From Adiantum capillus-veneris (Eukaryota; Streptophyta; Polypodiopsida; Polypodiales; Pteridaceae), in the NCBI GenBank assembly GCA_014529385.2, contig CM043944.1, forward strand, positions 174,100,240 through 174,164,239: a DNA stretch of 64,000 nt. The letters are read 5' to 3'. Below are positions 53,697 to 64,000 of the stretch, piece after piece. The notes under the pieces were generated by a model that saw nothing but the letters and a program-made list of their open reading frames with translations, had not been told where the DNA came from and did no database searches. How positions within the stretch are numbered: position 1 is the first letter of the stretch; each line of letters starts with the position of its first letter. A program made the position numbers and the translations under genes.

Positions 53697-54890
53697 TCAA
53701 TGAAGTGAGTAACCCCACACTCAGTGCAATAAGCGTTAATTCTAATGATTTCCGTATGTGGGCAAACATTCATCAGATGGTCACCTCCACACTTGTAACA
53801 GGGTCCTAGTGCTGGTCTTGGTCCCATTTGATTCGTCCTTTGTGGATAGGATGGTCTTTGTCCTGTTAACCCTCCATGAGCTATGAACATCAATGTTCTT
53901 GCGTCCAAATTGTATCTCTCTTCATCAGAAGCACTTGTAATTGTTGGTATTCCAACATTCCCAATCATGCCCCATGGTTCTGGTTGTTTGGGTTCTTCTG
54001 GTGGGTAATACACAGTTGGAGACATGTGTGCACCAGATTCTTCATAATAGGCTTGAACAGGCACTAGGGCTTGTTTTTCCGGATTCTCTAAGGTTGGTGC
54101 ATATCTAATGCCTACTGGTTTTGCTCCTGGTAAAGGTGGTTGTTGTCCCAATACCGGTTGCGGTCTTTCTATCCCCATAGGTCCTGGCACATTTCCCGTT
54201 GGGTATCGAGGTACTGGATGTACTTGAGGTGGTGCTAATTGAGCAGGAGGTGCATACTGACGCTCCCTTACATACCCTTTGTTGTAATAGCACTCCTCTG
54301 TTGGATGGTTTGTCCATTTTTGTTCAATAGCACACCATTTCAGTGTTTTTGGCAATGGTTTTTGGTATGGTGCCATCCTTTTTAGAGCATCTTCTATCAT
54401 TTGCTCTACATTTGGCATGGTTGTTGTTTGAACATTCTTTTTAGTGGTAGTCTCGCTCGCTACGGAGGAGGAGCTACTGGATGCAAAATCTGTATCCGCT
54501 GACACCTCTCCATAAACCGTACAGTTATCCACTAAGTACAATGCCTCTCTCGTTACTTGCTCGAAACTTGTACAAGCTTTCAAGTGCAAGTCCTTCTTGA
54601 GAGTGTCGTTTCTCAGTCCCTCAATAAAGAGAACAGATAGTCTGTCATCTTGTGGTCGTTCACGTACTGGACATCTCTCAATGTATTGTTTGAAGCGAAG
54701 TGAAGCTTCCTTCACTTTTTCGTGTTCTCTCTGTTTAAAAGCATATATTTGTGAGACCGTATTGTGCTTAATCCCTCGTTTTGAGAATTCCTCAGCAAAC
54801 TCTCTTAGCAAATGGTCAATGTCATGGAATCCCCCTATGTTCAGTGGTTGAAACCATGTCAATGCCGTACCTATGACTACCCTGTCAGAG
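53603..54890 (-). pseudogene. Gag of giant element, N-terminus lost
   Basis: Genuine gag starts near 54890 (VIGTALTWFQPLNIGGF, capsid-like) and runs to TGA 53603-53605. The frame remains open to 55327, but that part is only the complement of the nested element's coding strand. It includes FKQREHEKVKEASLRFKQYIERCP, LSVLFIEGL, a Pro/Gln-rich segment, and two zinc knuckles, CYKCGGDHLMNVC and CTECGVTHFIEDC, both with C-X2-C-X3-H-X4-C spacing, one residue shorter than the usual X4. The last 94 nt overlap pol. Loss of the N-terminal part at the junction with the nested Tat element makes this copy non-autonomous. Confidence 0.85.
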
Positions 54891-56545
54891 GTCCTCGACA
54901 ACAAGTAAGTCCTCCCCGTGCTAGAGCTCAAGCACAAGAGCAACCGCAACCTCAAATTTTGCAGCCACCTCATGCTCAAGCTCAAGCCCCTGCTACTCAA
55001 CCAAATGTGAGCATCATAAGGATGGAGGAGGTCCTCAAGGGCAGAAGCAACCAGGAAGAAATAGCTAAAGGGAAAATGAAGATAGATGAAGTGGCTACAA
55101 TGCCTATCAAACGTGTGCGTGTCCAAGATGAAGTAGGTAAAGAAACAAGCAAGGATGCAAGCAATGAAGCAAGTACATCTCGGGCAACTAAAGATGAAGC
55201 CAAGAAGAGAAAGACCCGTACTAGGTCTCAAATTGACATCTCTGATTTCCCTATGAGATCTCGGACACAACCTTATGACTTGACAGCTGATGTGAGTTCT
55301 CAAGGACCAAAGATTACTTGGCCACAACTACTTCATATCTCCCCAAAGCTTCGACGACAATGGTCAAAAATGGTGAGCACGAGGGCAAAGCCAAGTAAGC
55401 TAGTAAGTGTAATCAAAGCATATGGCCTCAAGGATATAGTGCCTTTGGTGGAGGCTCAAATCAAGGGACAACGGATTCCAAAAACTTACATTGACAGTGG
55501 AGCAGAGGTTTGTGTCATGACAGAAAAGCTAATGCATCAATTGGGTTTAGAGGTAATGGAATCATCAAACTTTAGGGCAAAAATGGCCAATAATGTCTCT
55601 GTCACTTGTGTGGGTGTAGTGAAAGCTTTGAGAGTTTCTGTTTTTGGAATCACTACAGAGGTTGATGCTTATGTGATGCCAGTAAAGGGAGAAGGATACC
55701 CCCTTATTTTAGGACGACCTTGGCTCATGGGTATAGGAGCTAGGCAAGATTGGGCAACAGGAGACTTGGAGTTGAGGCCTCGCATGGGTGGCCATAGTCG
55801 GAAGGTGGTTTATAACCTAAAGAATGGGCGACAAGAGAACCTTGAACTAGAGACGTCAGCTGATGAGTGGAGCTCAAGTAGATGCTCCTCATCCATGGAC
55901 GAGGAAGAGAGTTCAAGTGAAGAGAGTGATAGCACTCTCGAAGTCATGGGCGTCACCATAAAGGAAACTACCTCATCAGAAGACAACCCAAGGATCCAAA
56001 TGGAGAATGTGTGGGATGCCAGCCTAGAGGAGATGTTATCCAAGGATATAAAGGAAGAAGAAAAGGAGGGTTATGTAAATGTTCTCAAGAAGCATGCATC
56101 ATTGTTTATTTCTGATTACACTCACATTACAGGTGTCACTGCAGTGAAGCATCATATCCATCTAAAAGAAGGGAGCAAGCCAGTAGTACAAAAACTAAGA
56201 AGATTAGGAGTTGTGCAACAAAATGCACTGTTGTCTGAGGTGAAGAGACTCTTAGAAGCAGGATTCATATACCCAGTAGAAGATTCAGAATGGGTCTCCC
56301 CAGTAGTGGTGAGGCCAAAGAAGAATGGTAAATGGCGAGTGTGCGTGGATTACAAGCCACTAAATGCTGCAACAAAGAGGGACCACTTCCCTCTCCCATT
56401 TCAAGATGAGATTCTAAATGAAGTAGCAGGCCATGAGAGATACACAGTGTGTGATGGCTACTCTGACTACTTTCAAATACGCATTGCAGAGGAGGACCAG
56501 AAAAAGACTACTTTCATCACACCATGGGGATGTTTTGCATTTTGA
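54890..56545 (+). pseudogene. Tat element gag end, protease and RT N-part
   Basis: The open frame from 54812 begins with about 27 codons that belong to the host gag complement. Its own sequence starts near QVSPPRARAQ. It has a Gln/Pro- and Lys-rich gag end, retropepsin TYIDSGAEVCVMT (D at 55493) with ILGRPW, an acidic Ser-rich linker (SSSMDEEESSSEESDS), and RT fingers VSPVVVRPKKNGKWRVCVDYKPLNAATKRDHFPLP. It ends at TGA 56543-56545, directly before VMPFGLTNAPATF; the TGA replaces a position usually Arg or Lys (Y-A-Y-R-V-M-P-F), so CGA to TGA is likely. Confidence 0.88.
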
Positions 56546-59221
56546 GTCATGCCTTTTGGTCTCACCAACGCTCCAGCCACCTTTCAACGATTCATGAACA
56601 TGGTCTTCCAACCTTACTTTGGTAAGTCCATAAGGGTTTTCATAGATGACTTTTGTATTTACAGCTCCAAAAGTATGCATCTCGGCAAGATTGATGAAGG
56701 ATTTACTCGTTTAGCTAAGCTGGGTGGACAACTTAACAAGGATAAATGTCACATTGGGGAAAGCAAGGTTACACTATTAGGGCATGTAGTGTCCATTGAT
56801 GGAATCGAGGTAGATCTTGAAAAGATAGAAACATTGCTAAATCTACCTTCCCCAACTTCCATCAAACAATTAATCTCTTTCTTGCAAAAGCTAAGATATT
56901 TGAGTAGATTCATACACTTACTCTCCCAAGTGATATTTCCTCTACAACAGCTGACTCGTCAAGAGACGCTTGTTTGGAGTGAAGAAAGTGATGGGCATTT
57001 TAGAGAGATTAAAAAAATGTTAGGGTCACTCCCTGTAATCCTCCAACCTTGTTGGGAAGAAACATTCTTTGTAAACCCTAGTGTGGGAGAAGAGGCCATT
57101 GGTGCTGCCCTCCTACAAAAAGATCCAAAAACATCCTTTATGAGGCCTGTGTATTTTGCTAGCCGCCTCATGGAAAACACAGAGAAGGCCTACACCCTGA
57201 TGGAACAGCTAGTGTTAGCTCTCATGTTTGCGGTAACCAAATTTCGGCCATACTTGCTGCCGAAGAGGTTTGTAATTATCACTGTGGAGGATATGTTTCC
57301 CTATGCACTACAACATATGGAAATCTCTGACAAAATAGCAAAGTGGGTGGTGCGACTTCAAGAGTTTGATTATACAATACAGGTTGAAAGAACAACTCGA
57401 GCATGCTTAGCCGACATTTTAACAAACAAGTGCTATGAAAAAGTTTTCCATTTGAAGAGAAAGGAACTTCCACCACCTCCAGCTCCAGAGGCTTTGGTCA
57501 ATGCTTATAGCCTCTACTTTGATGGAGCATACAAGAGAACCAAGGATAAGGCAGCTGCAGGCATCGTGGTCTTATCTCCATTGAGAGAGAGGATCCATGG
57601 TGAAGGGATCACTCTAGAAGATGTCCACTCCAACAATGAAGCAGAATATCATGCTCTAATTCATGGCCTTTGTTGGTGCCTCGATAATTCAATTAAGAGA
57701 TTAAACGCTTTTGGTGACTCCATGCTTTTGGTAAGGCAAATGCAAGGTACATGGGCTTGCAAAAATGCCCGTCTCTCTACTAAAATGAGAGAAGCCAAAG
57801 CTCTTATGAGGAGATTTAGGGAGGCACAAGTACATCATGTGCCAAGAGACCAGAACAAGGATGCAGACCACCTAGCATCATCAAAGTTAAATGAGTCAAT
57901 AGTGGGAGCAGTGGCCATCAAACTTCCACTTCAGCAAGGCAAGGAGGACTTGGAAGATATTATGCACATTCTGGAGCAAGGAGAGGCTCCTAAACACTTG
58001 AATGCAGGGGAAAGGCGATGGTTAGCTAGGAAGGCTACCAGGTATTGCATAGTAAATGATGACTTGTATTGTCTTGGTAAGGATGCTGTGCTTAGGAGAG
58101 TGCCTTTGAAGAGTGAAATTGAAGAGATTTTAAAAGCTTGTCACGATGATATGTGCGGAGGACACTTTGCACACGACGTCACTAGTAGAAAAGTTCTACA
58201 AGCTGGGTTTACTTGGCCAAGTCTTCATCGTGATGTCAAATACTGGTGTCAAACATGTGATGAATGTCAGAAAGCAGGACCACGACGGCTCATAGCTGAA
58301 CCTCAGAACCCAATAAAGGTATATGGGCCCTTTGAGAAGTGGGGAATTGATGCCATAGGGCCTCTACCACTCACTCAGTCAGGTAAAGAGTACATCATCA
58401 TGGGAGTAGACTACATGACTAGATGGGTTGAGGCTATGCCGACCAATAGAATTACTGCTAAGGATGTGAGTCAGTTCATCTTTGACCACATCTGTTGCCG
58501 GTTTGGCACCCCTCTTGAAATACTATCTGATAGAGGACCAGGGTTTAGAGTAGACTTGGTAGGAGAACTCATGAAGAAGCTAAATATTCAGCATCAACAC
58601 TCTACTCCTTACTACCCTCAGTGCAATGGTTTGGTGGAAAAGGTAAATGGAATCATTTGCAAAATTCTCACCAAACAGGTACATGCCAGGCGCCAAGATT
58701 GGGACAAACACCTGAATGGAGCTCTATGGGCCTATAGAACCTCCTTCAAAACCACATTAGGGTACACACCCTTTCATTTGGTTTATGGAAAGGAGGCGCT
58801 TTTGCCCATTGAAGTGAAGTTAACAAGTCTTCGAATATTGGGTAGCCAGGTAGGCTCTCAAAAGGAGAAAGTACATCAAAGGATCATGGATTTAGAGAGG
58901 CTGCAATTGGATCGTGAAGAAGCCATCAACCACTATTCTCAAGAAGCAGAGAAGCGCAGAGAAAAGTTCAACAAAAAGCTAGCATCCAAAGACATCAAAA
59001 AGGGATCTCTGGTGCTTCGATATGACAATCGCTTCGACACTCGTAAGGATGGAAAGTTTCTTTTTCGATGGGAAGGCCCGTTCTTGGTCACCAAAAAGTT
59101 CAAAAATGGCTCTTACAGACTTCAAGACATTGATGGTAAAGTGCACAAGACCAGGACAAATGGATGGCGTCTAAAGCCTTATCACATCAGGATAAGGTCA
59201 GCTCAAGATCAAAGAAAGTAG
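56546..59221 (+). pseudogene. Tat element RT, two RNase H domains, integrase
   Basis: Continues in the same frame as the preceding part, open for 890 codons from ATG 56549. RT palm with FIDD (residues 31-34). The RT-linked RNase H (about 170-290) has lost its first catalytic Asp (FVNPSVGEEAIGAAL instead of V-D-A-S). The added archaeal-type RNase H (about 318-445) has D325, E364/366, D390 and D438/440 (YFDGAYKRT, NNEAEYHAL, AFGDSML, DQNKDADHLAS). Integrase finger H532-H539-C570-C573; core D601, D661, E697; C-terminal WEGPFLV..FKNGSYRLQDIDG. Family knowledge: the dual RNase H is a hallmark of Tat elements. Apart from the upstream TGA it is intact. Confidence 0.9.
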
Positions 59222-59245
59222 GCTAGAGGCATAAATACCCCTAGC

Positions 59246-59262
59246 CAGGTTTGGGGGGGCTA
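59246..59262 (+). other. Polypurine tract of Tat element
   Basis: AGGTTTGGGGGGGCTA immediately before TGATCCGAGCC, the inferred LTR start. Confidence 0.65.
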
Positions 59263-60556
59263 TGATCCGAGCCTATCACAAATTTTTGTTTATCATATTT
59301 TGTTGGTTTTCCTTGCTTCTAGAGTTTTACAATAAAAGAAAGAGTGAGAACAACCTCTTGGAAAAATTTTAAAAAAAAAAGACTTGATAGGAATTTTTTC
59401 TTGACTAGTTCACCGGAGGTGAAAGGTAGAGGGAGAACCTAGTGGTAAAGGGAAGGGAAAATATGTAAATGTGAAAAGAAAAGATATGATGTGGTTGTGG
59501 AGCCATGCACCCATGATTCAAGGGTCATGAGTGGCTCATATCATCATGGCTTTGGAGCCATATGATGATTCAAACAAATGGGACCCAAGTGGAAGACTTG
59601 GTAAAGGAAGGAACCAGACACATGATTTTGGTGAATTTTTAAAAAATACTTCCACTCCGATCCAAGAAAATTTGTCTTCATCAAAGTTGTAGCTGATGAG
59701 CTGGAGATTCTGGCCATATTTTTTTCATAATTTTTGCATCTACGGTCTAGGAGATATGGCCAAAATGGCGGACGCCAATTTTTTCAACTGTGGTGGAGAC
59801 CACCCCCTCTACCTTTACACACACACGCCCTTCCTTTTCCACATTGAGACCTTCTCTAAAATCAGCCATTAGTCTTCTCACCCTCCTCTCCTTCCTTCTC
59901 TCTCTCAAGCTCAAAAACCCATCAAAATTCCTCTTCTAATCACCTCTCAAGTCATGCTTAATCTTGTTGTAATTCATAAGTTCTCATTCAACCCCTTTCT
60001 ATTATTACTAGATATGTATTGATTTTATGTAGATTCTTTACATTTTAAAATAAGGAAGCTCTTGGACTCAAGCTATGGAGGAAGGAGTGAAGACAACACA
60101 AGTGATGATGGAGCTAATTGGTCAACAAATCACTTGGAAGGAGCTTCTTCATTGGTTGAATGTCCCTAATAAAGCTTCATTTGTACAAATTACACTTGGA
60201 TCTTAACCTCACTCCTAATCACTCTCTTCCCTATATAAAGAGGCCTTCCCCTTTGTAATTTCAAGCCTCCCTCAGCCCCATTGAGTCTTTGTATCACTCA
60301 CCATGAGCCCATAAGCTCATTCATTCACTCTATTCTTGCACATTCTAGAGTGCAAATTGTTTCATGCTAGTAACCTCTCCTCCTCTTACTTATGTTAATT
60401 AAGAGAAATCTTTTATATGTGTGTGAGAGTGCTTGATGTGATCTTGGCTAATCCTTGAGTGGTTGTTTGGTAATCTACATGACTATTTGTGTTGGGAGTG
60501 TTTGAAGTCATCCATTCTTTGTACACACACTAAGGTTAATGCGTCATTCATAGTGA

Positions 60557-60622
<66 letters not shown>

Positions 60623-60737
60623 TGTAGCGGTCCTAGCCCACGCTTCCAAGACTAGGTGGTGCCCTTATCTCATTTCCCTTGTGGCGCAATGGAGTTTGTT
60701 TTGGTGTAGAGGCCGCCATTCCAAATTTCCTTCGTCA
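59263..60737 (+). repeat. 3' LTR of nested Tat element
   Basis: About 1475 bp, TGATCCGAG...CTTCGTCA. It carries CTATATAAAGAGG at 60231-60243 (TATA box), a T-rich leader and a CT tract at about 60558-60618. The right end is fixed by the half palindrome that follows; the left end by the purine tract. No second copy exists in the window. Confidence 0.7.
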
Positions 60738-61557
60738 GCGTATGATGTCTTTTGTCCCAGATTTTGACTATTCTTGGTTTTAAGCCTTCTCCAATGTTTA
60801 TAATTGAGTTTCAAGTGTTTTTGTCAGGTTTGTATGTAAAAACAAGATATGATTCCAAAACTTCCTATTCTTTGCGTTTCTTGGACTCCGACTTGTTTTT
60901 TTGGGTTTCTTTGAGTGTTAATGCTCTTGTTTTAAGTTGAAATTAGGGTATAACCCCCCTTTTGAACACTCTGGTAAAGTCAAAATTTCTGTTTTGGTCT
61001 TTGTTTGGTCATTTAGACATCATACGCGTATGATGTCTAAAGTTGCAGATTTCCAGTTTTTTTGGCACAGAATCCTTCCTAAAGCTTTCTCTAGTGCTCA
61101 GCAACTCACAGATACACAGAAAATTTCTCTGACTTTTGTTTATTGCAAGTTTCACTACTAACTCGACGGTTTAGTGATCTAAAATGCAATCAACCACATC
61201 AAGCAAATACTCCAATGATTATTAGCTCTAGATCAAGATCAAATGAAGTCCTACCTAAGCTATTCCTAATCATAAAATGGGTTTGGTAATTGTGACTTTA
61301 AAGATATCCACTGTCACTCACGGACTAGCAAATTCTTCTTCTATCAACAACTACTCAACACCAACAAAACAACAAACAAATCTAAGCTAAACTAAAAATA
61401 CTGTCAACACGGAAGATCCAGGAATACCCCACTTCCTAGTATCTCTCGAGATCTTCGGAGTCCACCACTCCTAGATCTTTTCTAACTAAAGTATACAAAG
61501 TAGTTTATACGACTCACCTCGTAGGATTAGTCTAAGGTCACCTACTTAGGGCTCTCA
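60738..61557 (-). other. 5' leader of the giant element
   Basis: Noncoding leader between primer site and the Tat insertion. It holds a palindrome with the same 24-bp core extended to 30 bp of perfect symmetry (61012-61041) and the right half of another copy (60738-60750), 277 bp away, so spacing is like that in the distal array. The rest of the leader and the gag start are lost beyond 60738. Confidence 0.75.
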
Positions 61558-61575
61558 TCCCCGGCAGCGGCGCCA
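61558..61575 (-). other. Primer binding site of the giant element
   Basis: On the - strand TGGCGCCGCTGCCGGGGA starts two bases after the 5' LTR end (61578). This type is usual in Athila/Tat-side plant gypsy elements and probably matches an aspartate tRNA 3' end. Confidence 0.85.
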
Positions 61576-61577
61576 AA

Positions 61578-62518
61578 TGTTAAGGCGGTTACGCCGCTAG
61601 CAGAAGCTAAATAGCGAGAACTCAACCAACAATAGAATTTGTCAGACGAGGACGAAGCTTGACCCGCAGGCACATGGAAACAACTAGGTGGGTGTCAAAT
61701 CACCTACTCGACCTTCTAATGACAATCACTACTAAGGAAATCAAATCTAAGTTCTAAAATACGCAAGTGACTGAAATCCGTACTACGAACGAATGCTATA
61801 CAAAACAGGATCTAGAATCATTGAATCGATCTCAAACTCAAGGGGAAGTCTATACACTAGGTAAGAAGAACACTCTAAAGACTTGAACTGCAAAATCAAC
61901 CTATAACCACTCCGTGCGGTAAACGCGTATGAAGACAGGCCGAAAAATACAGGTGACCAAAACTTGACTCCGATGGTACTAATGTGTAGCTCTACTCGTT
62001 GTGGTTCTATAGATATGCTGCACGCTCTATTCCGACACACGAGTTGGAAGAAAACTCACACCGTAGCTCGTAGGAACTTACCACACATAGAAGCCGATAG
62101 CGCGCACTCTTGGTATCAGTGCGTAGCTCTTGCCTTTGTAACACAATGGCGGTGTCGCTTCTCCAATGGCGGCTCCGTAGCTCGCGTAGCAAGTAGATAA
62201 GACTCTCTCTCTCTCTCTCACTCTCTCTCAGACACAGTCACGGCGCTCAAAAACTCACTTTGATTAATAATCTGAATCCCCTTAGGTTACAAAACTTTGG
62301 CTTATATACCTCAGCCTTGGAGGTGAGAACATCTCTAACTAATTACATCAGCAAGTGAAACTACTTCGGGATTACAAGCTGGAAACTCAATTGAGTCCCG
62401 TTACTTAATGAATGGCTCAATTCAAAATCAATGTCGGAAAGACATTTATTACAATCAATGGTTACAAAAATGATGAGTGTGAGCAAAAATGTGGGTGTGA
62501 TCCTCTGCTGGCTCAACA
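61578..62518 (-). repeat. 5' LTR of the giant element
   Basis: 941 bp, nearly identical to 39592-40525. Differences include an insertion of about 13 bp near 61858-61872 and a shorter CT tract near 62204-62218. Flanked on the right by CTCAT (62519-62523). Confidence 0.95.
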
Positions 62519-62523
62519 CTCAT

Positions 62524-64000
62524 CTTTCATTTAGTGTTCAACAAGTCACTAATATATTGCCTCTTTAAGACTGGTTTTATGGTAAGGCATCTTTCTAGTT
62601 GTATCTTTCAGGTTTACAAAATACACATCACTATGGGTAAGTGCACATTATGTTCAACCTCTAGGTATGTATATAATTTGGTTTTATTCCCTTTTTGAAT
62701 ATTCTTTATTTGATTTTTTCAAGTTGTATGAATACGCTCAAATGCTTTCATCCATTTTTCTCTTCAAAGACATGACACGGTCATGTACACAAAGAATTTT
62801 GGGCCGAAGTGTCCCAAATACATTTCTGCATTATGCAGTTATGGACCTATATGTAGGGTTTTCTTTGGCACATGTTGTCACATATGATACAACATGGTCT
62901 AGGAACTCAAGGAGTTTGATTTGGCCTTTGTTCAACAAATTTTTTTTTTGACATCCTTTTTTGAGACATATTTTACATGTCAAGAATATGAGTCTCTGGG
63001 GCTGACATTGACGCCTGTTATATCAAGTATGTGTCACAACAAAGTTCCCAGAAGAGGTGCTGGTCAAATTTGTTTGCTATACCATTTTGAGCACACTATA
63101 TCAGGAACAATTTCAGTGGCCAAAAATTTTCAGACAATTAGAACAACTTGTGAACGTTACAAGTGCTGCAGTATACAACATTAATGGTTGGTTGTTTATG
63201 CATATAGCAAGGCTATGTGTTTTATTGGCAAGTATGGTCATGGGATATGCTGGTTCGGATGTGTTTTTGATAAATGCATGCACACTAGGTGTTATGGGCC
63301 CTAGTGTTTAGCAAAGCTTGAATTAGAGAGGCATGCACATTCATGACATAGATCTAACAATCACCAATAGAGGTCATGGCTCCGTTTGGGTGCTTGTGGA
63401 TCTTTCATGTTAACCAAGATGGTTATTTATAACATTATTGATTTCTCAGCCATGTTGTAAGGCACTGTTATCCCTATTTACCAGTCATTTTGGAAGACTG
63501 TCTCTAAATGGTGGGGAAGCACACCTCAGTACTATTGTGTAATCTTGTGGTAAAGGATATGCAAAGCACGTATGTTACCACCAATCAAAGGATAGCACTT
63601 TGGCTAAATAATTTCCTCTGTAAGCACTCTAGAATGGCTACAAATCAAAGGATAACACGAGTGCCCACACTTCCCACTTGCACTATTTACATTCTAGAGA
63701 GCTATAACATATTTCCTAGATCTAAAATAAGCTCCTTGGAGCCACATTTAAGGCTTTGATACCTTGTCCAAGTGTGTAGTATGTGTACCCAACTTCTAAC
63801 ACGCAAGCATGACTATTTACAATGTGTACACGTTGCATCTTTTTTGAAACTCAAAATCACTTTGTGAAGCTTCCAAATGCATGTATTTACATTTATTTGT
63901 ACACACATCCATGCACATACCGAAAGTGGTTTATCATCGCCCAACCCCAAATTGAGCATTTATGCTCAACACTTGCATCAAACAATGACATAGAACCTAC
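62524..64000. other. Right flank, no gene recognised
   Basis: Continuation of the DNA into which the giant element inserted, so probably the rest of the short-LTR relic at 37753-39591. No LTR, primer site or coding motif is visible. Open frames are under 95 codons without motifs. A short repeated phrase AATCAAAGGATA.CAC occurs at 63583 and 63643. Confidence 0.5.

Larger units (their letters stand above)
54890..60737 (+). mobile_element. Nested Tat-lineage Ty3/Gypsy element, 5' truncated
   Basis: Runs on the + strand inside the giant element: gag remnant, protease, RT with one stop, RNase H, archaeal-type RNase H, integrase, polypurine tract and one LTR (59263-60737). The right end abuts GCGTATGATGTCT, the right half of the giant element's palindrome, so the insertion point was the palindrome centre and GCGTA is the likely target duplication. 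The left end has no LTR and no half palindrome; it joins the host gag near 54890, so the 5' LTR, most of gag and adjacent host sequence were deleted. Confidence 0.85.
39592..62518 (-). mobile_element. Giant 22.9-kb Ty3/Gypsy element
   Basis: LTRs at 39592-40525 and 61578-62518, flanked by a perfect 5-bp duplication CTCAT (39587-39591 and 62519-62523). In - orientation: 5' LTR, primer site TGGCGCCGCTGCCGGGGA, leader with palindrome, gag (5' part lost), pol of 2370 codons, spacer with palindrome array, 857-aa ORF, 248-aa ORF, purine tract, 3' LTR. About 17 kb belongs to the element itself; about 5.85 kb is a nested Tat element. By eye the LTRs differ at fewer than about 25 sites plus small indels, mostly C/T and G/A, so it is fairly young. 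The primer type and downstream extra ORFs recall the Athila/Tat side of Gypsy, but no archaeal RNase H is present; lineage uncertain. Confidence 0.95.

Noticed and set aside
54812-54890. Start ATG of the + strand 577-codon frame at 54812
   Set aside because: The first 27 or so codons are complement of the giant element's gag, so this ATG is accidental; the true Tat gag start is lost.
54891-55327. N-terminal 145 codons of the 574-codon gag frame on the - strand
   Set aside because: This part is the complement of the nested Tat element's coding strand; gag similarity begins only near 54890.

Overview
This is a eukaryotic, almost certainly land-plant, window built nearly entirely of transposable elements. 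There are no bacterial-style operons, no rRNA or tRNA genes, and no intact host gene that I can recognise. LTR retrotransposons of both superfamilies (Ty3/Gypsy and Ty1/Copia), tRNA-iMet-type primer sites (TGGTATCAGAGC), very long CT/GA and CA microsatellites, and fragments of PLS-type pentatricopeptide (PPR) genes all fit a large plant genome. The PPR wording (ILKACG, MYAKCG, YAQQGQG, IHDD) reminds me of homosporous ferns such as Ceratopteris or Adiantum; that is an inference, not a proof.

Layout. 1-439: flank with GA and C tracts. 440-9379: a complete but decayed chromovirus (Ty3/Gypsy with chromodomain) on the + strand, with 1.6 kb LTRs and a nearly matching 5-bp target duplication. 10570-14249: an old short-LTR (about 143 bp) gypsy relic. 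14250-18480: gene-poor DNA with CT tracts and a chromovirus-like 3' noncoding relic. 18480-21577: a gypsy relic with gag-like sequence and a 3' LTR, related to the giant element further right. 21837-22980: a Copia relic on the - strand. 23131-23610: a tandemly duplicated unknown coding fragment. 23633-28890: a Copia element on the - strand whose RNase H tail is present three times, abutting oppositely oriented LTR copies at 28893-29999. 30215-32280 and 34915-35350: PPR pseudogene pieces. 36905-37600: a Copia integrase relic. 37753-39591: another short-LTR gypsy relic.

39592-62518: a 22.9-kb Ty3/Gypsy element on the - strand with 0.93-0.94 kb LTRs and a perfect 5-bp target duplication (CTCAT). 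It is the main item of interest. Its pol is one open frame of 2370 codons carrying a retropepsin, RT, RNase H, two tandem integrase zinc-binding modules, the integrase core, then a second retropepsin-like domain and a tail of repeated K-Q-I/V-W-I/V-P-K motifs. Downstream of pol lie a 2.7-kb spacer with five perfect copies of a 24-bp palindrome, then two overlapping sense ORFs (857 aa with a long coiled coil; 248 aa). A sixth palindrome copy lies in the 5' leader. A Tat-lineage gypsy element (+ strand, with an added archaeal-type RNase H) has inserted, apparently into the middle of a seventh palindrome copy, and now occupies about 54890-60737. Its own 5' end and the host element's gag 5' end are missing at the left junction. 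62524-64000 holds no gene that I can recognise.

Because genes here are parasitic, 'working together' means element life cycles: gag-pol polyproteins, primer and polypurine sites and LTR promoters. The nesting order read from the sequence is: short-LTR relic (oldest), then the giant element, then the Tat element (youngest of the three). Several stop codons look like CGA-to-TGA changes, as expected from decay of methylated CpG in silenced repeats.
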